Source: Kiloniella spongiae
GTDB taxonomy: Bacteria; Pseudomonadota; Alphaproteobacteria; Kiloniellales; Kiloniellaceae
DNA length: 64,000 bases
Direction: 5' to 3'
Assembly (NCBI RefSeq): GCF_001026905.1
Contig: NZ_LAQL01000004.1
Span: 124,001 to 188,000, forward strand
Positions 1 to 7,673 of this stretch are shown piece after piece. Under the pieces are notes generated by a model. The model was not told the DNA's origin, ran no database searches, and saw nothing but the letters and a program-made list of their open reading frames with translations. The position numbers were made by a program, and so were the translations under genes. Every line of letters begins with the position of its first letter. Position 1 is the first letter of the stretch.

Positions 1-1
1 T

Positions 2-2533
2 AATTTTGGGCGCGTAACGTCCTTTCTGTATATCGCCATCATTGCCCTTTTGTTTGGTGCCTTCATCACGGCCGTTTACAAGCTTGAAAATTACGCCACA
101 ACACAACAAGAAAAATCCTTTAACGACCAACAACTTCTTCAAACACAAATCACGAAAAGAGCGCTACAAAACGCCATAGATAATGTTCAGCGATTTGCAA
201 TTGACTTGGCAATGGATGACAAACAACCCACGTTTATCGGTTCATTGAATAAAGAGAAAATTACACAAGACCTCGCTAAATCCATGGTTTTTAATCCGGC
301 AATTATTGGCGTGAGCTTTTACGATAAAAATCAGGTTGAACAGTTTTCAAGCATTCAGAATTCTCCTAACCAACATGTTTTGACAACCAAATTGAAAGAA
401 TGGGTTTCTCAAAACTGGATCGCCCTGAATTCATCAGAAATTGATTTAATTGTTCCCTCTTTTCATGTCGATGAAAAAACACAATTTTTTGCCATACTTG
501 CTCCCCTTCGAAACACGAAAGGCTTTCAAGGTAGCGTGGTCACAGTTGTTGATTTGAATTATTTATCCAAAAAATACATCGCGCCGTTACGATCTGGTCA
601 ACATGGCGCGGGTTATATGATGAATGAAACCGGCGTCATTCTTTATGATCATGAAACAGAGATTATTGGCCGAAACGTCTATGATGGTTTGCACAAAGGT
701 AAGCCGGAAATCCAACGGGTTGATCAACGCCTGCTATCAGAAAACAGTGGAGAGGACGAATATCGTTTTTCAGTAACGCGTGCAGAAGAAAACAAACTCT
801 TTCGCAAATTAATCGCGTGGGACACAGCCTTTATTGACAACAAAAAATTCATTATTGCTCTTTCCGCACCGGATACAGAAATCGTTGGTCCCATCCAGGG
901 GCTGCGTCAGCAAGGCATCTTCCTTGCTATCTTTCTCTCTCTAGGCTTGGTCACTGTCACCATTCTTTTTTATCGCAATACAAACAAAACGCTTGTTCAG
1001 GCAACCCGCCGACTGGAAGAGGAAGTCGAGGTAAGAACTGCATCGTTAAACCAGATCGAACGTAGCTTTCGAGATACTGTTGAAAATGCAGGTATTGGGT
1101 TTTATCGTACGACACCGGATGGCAAGTTTTTAATGGCCAACCCATACCTCGTGCGTATGAACAATTGTAAAAGCGAAGAAGAGCTCATCCAGACAGCACA
1201 GTACAACGAAGAAAACTGGTACGTCGAAAAAGATCGCCGCAAAGAGTTTATGAGTCGTGTTGAAGAAAACGGAGTTGTTGAAGGCTTTGTCTCACAGATT
1301 AAGACATACAATGATCTTGAAGAAAAATGGATCAGCGAAACCGCACGAGCCATCAGGGATGCTCAGGGGCAGATCCTCTTTTACGAAGGGACTGCTCAGG
1401 ATGTAACCCACTTGATGCAATTAAAAGATGCGCATAAAAAAAGCGAAGCAAATCTAAAAGCCCACATCGCCGCAATGCCGGACCTTGGCATGATTTTTTC
1501 GCTTGATGGCGAGATTATTAATATTTATGGCGATCAGACGCTTTTGAGTTTGGATAAAGCCATTATGCTAGAGAAATCATTACATCAGATTATGTCCGAA
1601 CACCAAGCCAATGAGTGGCTTTCCTTTATTCATTCCACGGTTCGATCCGGACAGGTTCAGACCAAAGAATATCGCTTGAACATTAAATCTGAACCCAAAG
1701 TATTCGAAGCCCGTAGTGCGCTGATTAAAGATCTGGAAAATGCCCCTGACCGCGTCGTCATTCTTATCCGGGATATCACTCAGCACTATCAGGACAAACA
1801 GACAATGTTATCCGCAATGGAAAATGCTGATATTGCAAACCGATCCAAATCAGAATTCCTTGCCAACATGAGCCATGAATTACGCACGCCGCTCAACGCC
1901 ATTCTGGGCTATTCCGATATTATGCAACAAAGCCTTTTTGGCCCAATAGAAAACGCAAAATATCAGGAATATATAACTGATATCCACGCCAGTGGCCGCC
2001 ATCTGCTGGATATCATCAATGACATTCTGGATCTGTCAAAAATTGAGGCTGGTAGCTATAGCCTGGAAGAAGAGACCATTCGTTTTACCGTCCTCTTGGA
2101 AGAGACTGATCGCATTATCGGTGGATCAGGAAGTGCTAAAAACATCGACTATGTAAAAGGGCATATCGATGATATCACGCTCAGGATTGATGTAAGGGCA
2201 GTAAAACAGATCCTGATCAATATTCTATCCAATGCCTTCAAGTTCACCCCGAACGGTGGGTCTGTAACCTTATCCACCTCCACAACAGATTTTGGTCTGG
2301 ATATAATCGTGGAAGACACAGGTATTGGCATGGATCAAGCTGATTTACCCCGTATTCTAGAACCCTTTGTCCGCATAGGAACGTCGCTGACAACCGAAGC
2401 ATCCGGCACAGGAATAGGCTTGTCCTTGACCAAAAAACTTATTGAGTTTCATCAGGGCACATTGAGTATTGAAAGCACGTTAAGCCAAGGCACAAAGGTG
2501 ACCATTTCACTGCCAAAGGAACGACTTGTTTAA
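2..2533 (+). CDS. Membrane-bound hybrid-less sensor histidine kinase, 5' end outside window
   Basis: The reading frame is open from base 2 with no stop, so the gene starts upstream of the window. Counting from a TTG codon at base 50, it shows the end of a first membrane helix, an extracytoplasmic sensor region (about residues 25-285, Cache-like by position), a second helix near 288-308, a coiled linker, two PAS-like regions (about 340-455 and 465-580), a HisKA domain with the phospho-acceptor in FLANMSHELRTPLNA (His about 609), and a HATPase domain with the N box (NILSNAFKF), DTGIGM and GTGIGLSL. There is no receiver domain, so a separate response regulator is expected; none lies nearby. The ligand is unknown. 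It is convergent with the ExbD operon. Confidence 0.9.
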   Translation, partial: NFGRVTSFLYIAIIALLFGAFITAVYKLENYATTQQEKSFNDQQLLQTQITKRALQNAIDNVQRFAIDLAMDDKQPTFIGSLNKEKITQDLAKSMVFNPAIIGVSFYDKNQVEQFSSIQNSPNQHVLTTKLKEWVSQNWIALNSSEIDLIVPSFHVDEKTQFFAILAPLRNTKGFQGSVVTVVDLNYLSKKYIAPLRSGQHGAGYMMNETGVILYDHETEIIGRNVYDGLHKGKPEIQRVDQRLLSENSGEDEYRFSVTRAEENKLFRKLIAWDTAFIDNKKFIIALSAPDTEIVGPIQGLRQQGIFLAIFLSLGLVTVTILFYRNTNKTLVQATRRLEEEVEVRTASLNQIERSFRDTVENAGIGFYRTTPDGKFLMANPYLVRMNNCKSEEELIQTAQYNEENWYVEKDRRKEFMSRVEENGVVEGFVSQIKTYNDLEEKWISETARAIRDAQGQILFYEGTAQDVTHLMQLKDAHKKSEANLKAHIAAMPDLGMIFSLDGEIINIYGDQTLLSLDKAIMLEKSLHQIMSEHQANEWLSFIHSTVRSGQVQTKEYRLNIKSEPKVFEARSALIKDLENAPDRVVILIRDITQHYQDKQTMLSAMENADIANRSKSEFLANMSHELRTPLNAILGYSDIMQQSLFGPIENAKYQEYITDIHASGRHLLDIINDILDLSKIEAGSYSLEEETIRFTVLLEETDRIIGGSGSAKNIDYVKGHIDDITLRIDVRAVKQILINILSNAFKFTPNGGSVTLSTSTTDFGLDIIVEDTGIGMDQADLPRILEPFVRIGTSLTTEASGTGIGLSLTKKLIEFHQGTLSIESTLSQGTKVTISLPKERLV

Positions 2534-2545
2534 CAATGAAAGCTT

Positions 2546-2959
2546 TCAGCCGCCTTGAATTGTAATCAAATCCTGATTCTCAATACCTAAGGCCTTAAGC
2601 TTAATCAACAAAGCAAACAGTTTTCCCGCATCTGTTTTTTCGTCTGCCCGTATCGTGAAGGTACCACTCGTACGCAGAATATTCTGCTTCTCGGCCTCTA
2701 CGACGTTCATAAACTCAGATGCAGCAAATATCTGTCCCAAATAATAGATCTCAAAATCCCGAGAAATGGAAAGGCTTGCAAGATCACCGTGGAACTCTGC
2801 TTCTATAGAAGATTTTGGTAACACAATCGCAGCCTGTTCTTTCGGCTGTATCCGTCCCACCACCATAAAGAAAATCAACATCAAAAAAACAATATTAATC
2901 AAGGGCAACATTGTTTCAACGACAGGTTCCTGTCCTGATTTTTGCGAAGGAACGCGCAA
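2546..2959 (-). CDS. ExbD/TolR-family protein, second copy, transmembrane Asp replaced by Asn
   Basis: A 137-residue ExbD/TolR protein: short cytoplasmic N-terminus, one membrane helix (about residues 17-38) and a periplasmic domain. In this family a single Asp early in the helix carries protons; here the motif reads PLINIVFLMLIFFM, with Asn22 where the neighbouring copy has Asp20. The AAT codon was read directly. It is the last gene of an exbB-exbD-exbD operon, 4 bases after the preceding copy, so co-expression is near certain. It may form a mixed ExbD dimer inside the ExbB ring with only one protonatable side chain. That role is inference; a TolR-like role is less likely because no tol genes are present. 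Confidence 0.85.
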   Translation of the reverse strand: MRVPSQKSGQEPVVETMLPLINIVFLMLIFFMVVGRIQPKEQAAIVLPKSSIEAEFHGDLASLSISRDFEIYYLGQIFAASEFMNVVEAEKQNILRTSGTFTIRADEKTDAGKLFALLIKLKALGIENQDLITIQGG

Positions 2960-2963
2960 TTTT

Positions 2964-3404
2964 TTATTCCTCTGTCCCGGATAGATCCTGAGTATTATCT
3001 TGACCTTGATTCGAACCGGGCATCAGAACAGTGTCGTTCAGTCCACTCAACGCCAAGGCATCCATCGCCGCGATAACGTCCTGCAGCTTAGTTCCTGCTC
3101 TGGGTGTCAGCGTCACAAGAGACAAAGTATCGCCCTGTTCCTGCTGACGAACTATGCGGCCGATCTCGTTACAATCATAGAAGATTTCATCAAGAAAACA
3201 TTTACCATTTGCGCCGACGTCAATTTTAACAACAGGGCGCTCAGATACAGCCCCCTTGCCCCCTGTTGCCGGTTTCAACGACAACAATCTCGGCATATCA
3301 AAGGATGTCGCCACCATAAAAAAGATCAACAAAATGAAAACGACATCGATCAAGGGTGTCAGGCCGATTTGCGGCGTTGTATTTCCCTGTCTCTTCACCT
3401 GCAT
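2964..3404 (-). CDS. exbD: Biopolymer transport protein ExbD, canonical copy
   Basis: A 146-residue ExbD/TolR protein with the helix motif LTPLIDVVFILLIFFMV, in which Asp20 is the expected proton-carrying residue. A single membrane helix is followed by a periplasmic domain and an acidic, Gln-rich tail. With ExbB it would use the proton motive force to energise a TonB protein for uptake through outer-membrane receptors. It lies 6 bases after exbB and 4 bases before a second ExbD copy. No tonB or receptor gene is in the window, so the partner must be encoded elsewhere. The Fur-type palindrome upstream of exbB would control all three genes. Confidence 0.9.
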   Translation of the reverse strand: MQVKRQGNTTPQIGLTPLIDVVFILLIFFMVATSFDMPRLLSLKPATGGKGAVSERPVVKIDVGANGKCFLDEIFYDCNEIGRIVRQQEQGDTLSLVTLTPRAGTKLQDVIAAMDALALSGLNDTVLMPGSNQGQDNTQDLSGTEE

Positions 3405-3410
3405 TGTTTA

Positions 3411-4085
3411 TTATTCCGCAGCTTTAGGGCTAACCAAACCCTGATGAAGCCCTTCTCCACGATTGAGATACAGATGCTCGGTAAGGCTATTTACTTTTTC
3501 GACAACACTTGTCAGTTGCTGGTAAGCCGCAGATTTTAAAAGCGCATGAAGCACCATGGCTGGCATCGCGACAACCAAGCCCAAAGCGGTCGTCAGCAAT
3601 GCTTCCCAAATGCCACCTGATAAAAGGCTGGGATCAACATTGTTTCCTGCACTTTCCAATGCCTGAAAAGCCGAAATCATGCCGATTACGGTGCCGAGTA
3701 ATCCCAAAAGTGGACTTAAAGCTGCAATCAGGGCAATAACACTCAAGCCGCTTTCCAGATTGGTCAAAAGCTTATCGCCCACCTTTTGTGCTTCATCATC
3801 CCAACGCTGTTCTTCATCGCGGTTGACGGCCAAACCTTTGTTAAGCGCGGCATAAAAGAGTTTCTGGCTCCATGGCGTGCCTTTATCTGCAAGCGATTTT
3901 GCTTCCAGTATTTTGCCACTGCGGACCAAATCCAGCGCTTTGAACAATTCTCTTTCGCACGAGAACCTAAGCCAGAGATACTGTAAAATCTTGGAAAGGA
4001 AGATTGTTAAAGTAAGAAAAGATAATCCTACAAGGCAATAGCCTACAATACCTGCTTTTTCGAGCATTTCATAGGTTTGCAGCAC
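3411..4085 (-). CDS. exbB: MotA/TolQ/ExbB proton channel protein ExbB
   Basis: A 224-residue inner-membrane protein of the MotA/TolQ/ExbB family. It has one N-terminal helix (about 13-37), a cytoplasmic loop, and two C-terminal helices holding the family signature LLGLLGTVIGMISAFQAL and the last helix around LLTTALGLVVAMPAMVL. ExbB forms the pentameric ring around ExbD helices and conducts protons. It is the first gene of a three-gene leftward operon. The start codon lies 26 bases from a perfect Fur-type palindrome, which suggests iron control. The length and iron-type promoter favour ExbB over TolQ. Confidence 0.88.
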   Translation of the reverse strand: MLQTYEMLEKAGIVGYCLVGLSFLTLTIFLSKILQYLWLRFSCERELFKALDLVRSGKILEAKSLADKGTPWSQKLFYAALNKGLAVNRDEEQRWDDEAQKVGDKLLTNLESGLSVIALIAALSPLLGLLGTVIGMISAFQALESAGNNVDPSLLSGGIWEALLTTALGLVVAMPAMVLHALLKSAAYQQLTSVVEKVNSLTEHLYLNRGEGLHQGLVSPKAAE

Positions 4086-4110
4086 AGTCAGATCCTTAAG
4101 AAGAAAATTA

Positions 4111-4125
4111 TGATAATGATTATCA
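4111..4125 (-). promoter_or_regulatory. Perfect Fur box upstream of exbB
   Basis: The 15-base sequence TGATAATGATTATCA fits the 7-1-7 Fur consensus TGATAAT-N-ATTATCA at every defined position. It lies 26 bases upstream of the exbB start, where a bound repressor would block transcription. Irr or another Fur-family regulator could use it instead, since several alphaproteobacteria have replaced Fur by Irr or RirA. Confidence 0.8.
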
Positions 4126-4208
4126 ATCTTATTTACTTCTTGAGATACAAAATCAAGTAAAAACTGGGGTGGAAACCTAAATCGTTAAATATGCACGAAG
4201 ATCAAAAA

Positions 4209-4697
4209 CTACAGAGTATAGGACTTCGAAAAGCGATCAACCAAAGTACCGTCCTTTAATGGAACCGCTTTTGTCGTTTTATAGGTCGTAAAGCCCATCT
4301 TTTCATAATACTGAAGCCCACTGCTATTATCGGCACGAATTGTTGCGTTGATCACTGAAAACCCATGGCGCACTAGATACGCACAGCTAACAGGAAACAA
4401 TGCTTTACCTACACCATAAACGCGAGGGTGTACCCTGGCAAAGGTTCCTATATCAGCCCAATCCTTGGGAAGCTCCGGGTGGTGTCCCAAAACCTGAAGT
4501 CCTGTAAGAGAACTGTCCTCGCCTTCACTCACATGGCAACAGATACAATGGTCTCCGGTTAAAAAGTAATGTTTGAACTGTTCAACGTCGAGGCTCTCTT
4601 CCATCGCTGTCGTGCCACCAATTCCAATGATTTCATTCAAGAGAATACAGAGCTCTTCTGCATCACCGTCCCGTGCCAGTCTTACTTTAATGCTCAC
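4209..4697 (-). CDS. GNAT-family N-acetyltransferase
   Basis: A 162-residue protein with the GNAT layout: N-terminal VRLARDGDAEELCILLNEII, a central strand region with IGTFARVHPRVYGVGKALF (an acetyl-CoA-binding motif A equivalent in which the usual Q/RxxGxG/A is loosened to V-Y-G-V-G-K) and the C-terminal ADNSSGLQYYEKMGF typical of motif B. It should transfer an acetyl group from acetyl-CoA to an amine; the substrate cannot be told. It stands alone between the exb operon and a divergent nucleotide pyrophosphohydrolase-like gene. Confidence 0.85.
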   Translation of the reverse strand: MSIKVRLARDGDAEELCILLNEIIGIGGTTAMEESLDVEQFKHYFLTGDHCICCHVSEGEDSSLTGLQVLGHHPELPKDWADIGTFARVHPRVYGVGKALFPVSCAYLVRHGFSVINATIRADNSSGLQYYEKMGFTTYKTTKAVPLKDGTLVDRFSKSYTL

Positions 4698-4800
4698 GCC
4701 ACTCCCCCTCTAAAATCATTATTCAATTACAAGCGCTATGCTATAAGGAACTTCAACCGATTTTATATCTTAATTTTTCACAAAATTTCTAACGAAAAGC

Positions 4801-5124
4801 ATGATTAAAAATACAGACGAAACGGCCCAGAATTTCCTGAAACTTTATCAGGCACATCAAAGCTGGAGCGAGGAAACCTTTGGCACAGAAAAAGGCCCCA
4901 TTGGCCCTCTCCGCCACTTGATCAACGAAGCACAGGAAGCAATCGAATGCCCGGATGATATCACCGAGTATGTGGATTGCCTGTTTCTGATTACCGACGC
5001 TGCAAGGCGTGCTGGCTTTAGCCTCGATGAACTGACCTCAGCAGGCTTTGATAAGCTGGAAGTCCTCAAAGACAGAAATTACAAACGCACACCGGAAGGC
5101 GAGCCTTCCTATCATGAAAAGTGA
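4801..5124 (+). CDS. MazG-like dATP/dGTP diphosphohydrolase-type protein
   Basis: A 107-residue all-alpha protein with the metal-binding pattern of the MazG/dUTPase superfamily: E-x2-E in NEAQEAIE followed by E-x2-D in ITEYVDCLFLITDAARRAG. The opening WSEETFGTEKGPIGPLRHL matches the DUF550 (dATP/dGTP diphosphohydrolase) branch often met in phages and scattered through proteobacteria. The likely role is cleaving nucleoside triphosphates to monophosphate and pyrophosphate with Mg2+. It is a single-gene unit, divergent from the GNAT gene. The ribosome site before ATG 4801 is weak. Confidence 0.8.
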   Translation: MIKNTDETAQNFLKLYQAHQSWSEETFGTEKGPIGPLRHLINEAQEAIECPDDITEYVDCLFLITDAARRAGFSLDELTSAGFDKLEVLKDRNYKRTPEGEPSYHEK

Positions 5125-5153
5125 TTTTCTGCGTTTAATTTATATGAGGTAAT

Positions 5154-5714
5154 TTAATCAGGCGGATCAAGAGTTAAAATATAACTCCCCAGATTATCAG
5201 AAATATCATCCTCTGTTTCGTGAGGGACCAAACCCACTTTAAAAATCAACTGTCGCGGCCATAGATCTGACATTGTAAAGCGTCCGATTAGCTCATCAAG
5301 GTTAATCCCCTGAAAAACAATCTGTTTATCATCTGACGCGCTTATCTTCTTTTCGAGATGAACAATGTTTGTAAACTCAACTTTCGAGCTTTCCAAAAGC
5401 TCTAGATCTGTGATCCCTTCCCGCACTGACCAATCTGTTTTCCCGACAACAGGAACAATATTCAGTATAACATCGGCTGTTATATTTCCCTCAAGATTAA
5501 CCACCACATCTATCTTTGCAGGTGCCGCATCATTGTGCAGATTATATCTTGTCAACTTTGGATAAGCACCAAGCCGCGCCACATCAGGATCATCCGATGC
5601 TATGGCATAATGAACGGATATCCCTTTAAGCTTTATGCCTTCAGCTGCGAAGGCAATAGGAACGTATGTCAGATAAAGTAGGAAACCCCATTTCAGTGCA
5701 CACTTTAAGTTCAT
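5154..5714 (-). CDS. Exported protein of unknown function
   Basis: A 186-residue protein not recognised as a named family. Residues 1-23 form a signal peptide with a probable cut after AFA. The mature part is rich in alternating hydrophobic strands (KIDVVVNLEGNITADVILNIVPVVG) and looks like an all-beta periplasmic domain, perhaps immunoglobulin-like. AAGGAG lies 11 bases before the ATG, which supports the start. The gene follows a possible small reading frame on the same strand and ends near a convergent MazG-like gene. No catalytic motif is visible. Confidence 0.7.
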   Translation of the reverse strand: MNLKCALKWGFLLYLTYVPIAFAAEGIKLKGISVHYAIASDDPDVARLGAYPKLTRYNLHNDAAPAKIDVVVNLEGNITADVILNIVPVVGKTDWSVREGITDLELLESSKVEFTNIVHLEKKISASDDKQIVFQGINLDELIGRFTMSDLWPRQLIFKVGLVPHETEDDISDNLGSYILTLDPPD

Positions 5715-5761
5715 TGGTAAATCCCGCTCCTTAAACTCTCTTTTGTTTGGAACCCAAGATA

Positions 5762-5938
5762 TTATCTACTTAGTGTTCTGTCGGAATTACCTTTAAATTG
5801 GTTCTTGAAAAGATCGTAAAACCTACCCGCCTCTTGAGACGAAGCTTCCTTTGTTTTCTCCAGCGTAATCTTCGATGGCCAGATATCTTGAAGCTGGCTA
5901 TTCACCTCACTACTCTCAATATGAGAACAGGTATCCAA
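5762..5938 (-). CDS. Possible small reading frame or gene remnant
   Basis: A 58-codon open frame starting at TTG, with AGAGG 11 bases before it, reads through LEKTKEASSQEAGRFYDLF, a hydrophilic helical composition that looks coded. No ATG is present and the frame is closed upstream by TGA. It may be a small protein expressed with the exported protein just downstream, or the tail of a lost gene. It overlaps the region upstream of the VOC gene on the other strand. No function is proposed. Confidence 0.3.
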   Translation of the reverse strand: MDTCSHIESSEVNSQLQDIWPSKITLEKTKEASSQEAGRFYDLFKNQFKGNSDRTLSR

Positions 5939-5970
5939 ATTATATTTAACCTCTTTTGGTGAAGGAAATC

Positions 5971-6420
5971 ATGAAAAATAGAGAATTTAAGGTACGGGCA
6001 TTGGGTGAAATTGCGATCCGGTGTCGCGACAAAAAAGCAATGACAAAGTTTTACGATGAGGTCATTGGCTTAGAACACCTCGCCGGAGACGTGGATGACC
6101 GGGTGACATTTTTCAAGATTGCAGAAGGGTTTGGCGGTCACACCAGTGTACTCGCCCTATTTCGTCCTGACGAAATCACCGGAACAGACACCAGTGAACA
6201 CCAATTACCCCAAACTGGCGCCGCATCATCGCTGCACCACATTGCCCTGTCATTGCCATATGAAGAACAACAAGCCGTAATGGACTGGTATGAACAGATC
6301 GGTCAGGATTACAGAGTTCAATTGTTCGACTGGATTGGATGGCGTGGAATTTTCACCCGCGACCCAGATGGAAACACAGTGGAGTTAGTGGCCTACGATC
6401 CTGAATGGTCAGCGACATGA
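5971..6420 (+). CDS. VOC-family (glyoxalase/dioxygenase fold) protein
   Basis: About 149 residues from ATG 5971, preceded by AAGGA at a good distance; a TTG 15 bases earlier is possible but less likely. The two beta-alpha-beta-beta-beta halves of the vicinal oxygen chelate fold are visible: LGEIAIRCRDKKAMTKFYDEVIGLEH at the start and the closing RDPDGNTVELVAY with a metal-ligand Glu. A His in SLHHIALSLP starts the second half. Family members include glyoxalase I, dioxygenases and antibiotic-binding proteins; the substrate here is not known. The gene borders the A+T-rich island that follows. Confidence 0.85.
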   Translation: MKNREFKVRALGEIAIRCRDKKAMTKFYDEVIGLEHLAGDVDDRVTFFKIAEGFGGHTSVLALFRPDEITGTDTSEHQLPQTGAASSLHHIALSLPYEEQQAVMDWYEQIGQDYRVQLFDWIGWRGIFTRDPDGNTVELVAYDPEWSAT

Positions 6421-6557
6421 TTGACAGAAATATATTTTCAATATGCTGCAAACCTATGCAGAAACATAGGACCAACTCAGTTTAATATTGAACAAAATAC
6501 TCCTAGACATTCCGAGAATTTTATTGAGAATATTCTCGCAAAAGATGTGAGGTGGTT

Positions 6558-7025
6558 ATGTTTAAGTTCTTTAAGAAAATTCCCAAATACTTCAGAACTA
6601 ATTTCGATTTTTTTAACGCTCGAACCCCCGAAGAAATTGAGGAAAAAAAGCTCAATAAAGAAAAAGAAAAAATCCAAAGAGATATTAATGACCTAGGTAT
6701 CCAAAAGATCATCAAACCAACAGTAATTGTTCTCGGAACTATTATGCTTGCGAGTTTGAATAACCTTCCCAATAGCAGTGACGAGTATTATCTTTATCAC
6801 GCATTTCTTTGGCTGATTGTTGGATCTCTTATCGGGCTGATGGCGGTAGGTCTTGCTCAAGCCACCATCCTCGAAAAGAAAAATAGTAACAGAGCTGTAT
6901 TCGCAATACCCTTTATGCTTCTTATAGGTATGGCTTTTTTTGATCTTCGTCTTTGTCGGATTTCCCCAGTTGCTCGACCATGGAAATACCATCTCCAAGC
7001 CGGAAAAAATAGAGCATACCGTTAG
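6558..7025 (+). CDS. Three-helix membrane protein of unknown function, probable frameshift near the end
   Basis: Read from ATG 6558, with GAGGTGG just upstream. A basic, charged N-terminus (about 60 residues, many Lys/Glu) is followed by three membrane helices (about 50-70, 80-105 and 115-130 of roughly 155). It is related to the next gene: both share NNL, a short spacer, then YYL(Y/F) leading into helix 2. After a run of seven T (6936-6942) the annotated frame turns into a basic, non-membrane tail. The frame shifted by one base instead continues a hydrophobic helix (FLIFVFVGFPQLL) and ends at 7029, which matches the end of the paralogue. An extra T, or a real frameshift, is therefore likely. 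No known domain. Confidence 0.6.
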   Translation: MFKFFKKIPKYFRTNFDFFNARTPEEIEEKKLNKEKEKIQRDINDLGIQKIIKPTVIVLGTIMLASLNNLPNSSDEYYLYHAFLWLIVGSLIGLMAVGLAQATILEKKNSNRAVFAIPFMLLIGMAFFDLRLCRISPVARPWKYHLQAGKNRAYR

Positions 7026-7032
7026 CTAATGT

Positions 7033-7497
7033 ATGCGTGATAGAAGAGGATCTACTTTGAATAGACGAATTAAACGCTCCACTTATGGTTTTATTGGTGA
7101 AAAACCCAAAAGGTCTAACAAAAGAGAAATTCAATGGAATGAAATCTCCAACTTCTTGAAATATTCTACAATAGGTTTTGGAGCTGCAATTACTCTTTGC
7201 TTTAATAATCTCGCGACTACTGCCACTCACTACTATCTCTTTAAAGCATACGTAGCGGGAATATTGTTTTGTGTATGTGGTTTTGGAGCTAGTGTAATCG
7301 GGGCCACGATCAAAGCAACTGATACAAAAGCAACTAAAATAATTACTTGGGTCGGGGTGATTACAATGCTTGTTGGGGCTACTTTGTTTTTGATTTTGAC
7401 TCTTGAAAACATCTCTCTTCATAGCAAAACAATAGAGAAGAAACTGCCTGCGATATCTTTCCATCACGCAGCCTCCCCTGACAGGACGCCGACATGA
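7033..7497 (+). CDS. Three-helix membrane protein, paralogue of the preceding gene
   Basis: A 154-residue protein with a basic N-terminus (about 45 residues) and three membrane helices (about 45-65, 75-102 and 110-130), then a short polar tail. It resembles the preceding gene over the helical part (NNLATTATHYYLFKAY against NNLPNSSDEYYLYHAF), so the two arose by tandem duplication and then diverged. Composition is A+T-rich compared with flanking genes. The stop codon overlaps the ATG of the next reading frame at 7494. Function is unknown; small multi-helix membrane proteins in islands can be toxins, effectors or sensors, but nothing here proves that. Confidence 0.6.
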   Translation: MRDRRGSTLNRRIKRSTYGFIGEKPKRSNKREIQWNEISNFLKYSTIGFGAAITLCFNNLATTATHYYLFKAYVAGILFCVCGFGASVIGATIKATDTKATKIITWVGVITMLVGATLFLILTLENISLHSKTIEKKLPAISFHHAASPDRTPT

Positions 7498-7673
7498 GCT
7501 TTAAAGGTTTTTGTAAATGTTCTGGAATTATAGCCATTTTTTGTTTTGTCATTCTCGTAGCAAATTCCATTTTTATGTTCGCTACAGTTTCTGGAGAAAA
7601 AAATGACTTTTTTTCTGGCTTGAAAATCAAAAAGAAGAAATTGAAGCTCTTCCAAACCTCGTTCTTGCTATAG
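7494..7673 (+). pseudogene. N-terminal part of a frameshifted membrane pentapeptide-repeat protein
   Basis: ATG 7494 overlaps the end of the preceding gene by 4 bases. The frame encodes one membrane helix (GIIAIFCFVILVANSIFMFA) and then runs into seven T at 7608-7614 and a stop at 7671. Adding one T at that run joins it to the frame of the pentapeptide-repeat protein, giving a coherent two-helix plus repeat protein. As written the two parts are separate. The break may be a sequencing error, a true mutation or slippage on the T run. Confidence 0.5.

Noticed and set aside
6421-6696. 91-codon frame overlapping the start of the first island membrane gene
   Set aside because: Starts at TTG without a ribosome site, low-complexity Lys-rich end, and overlaps a better-supported frame.
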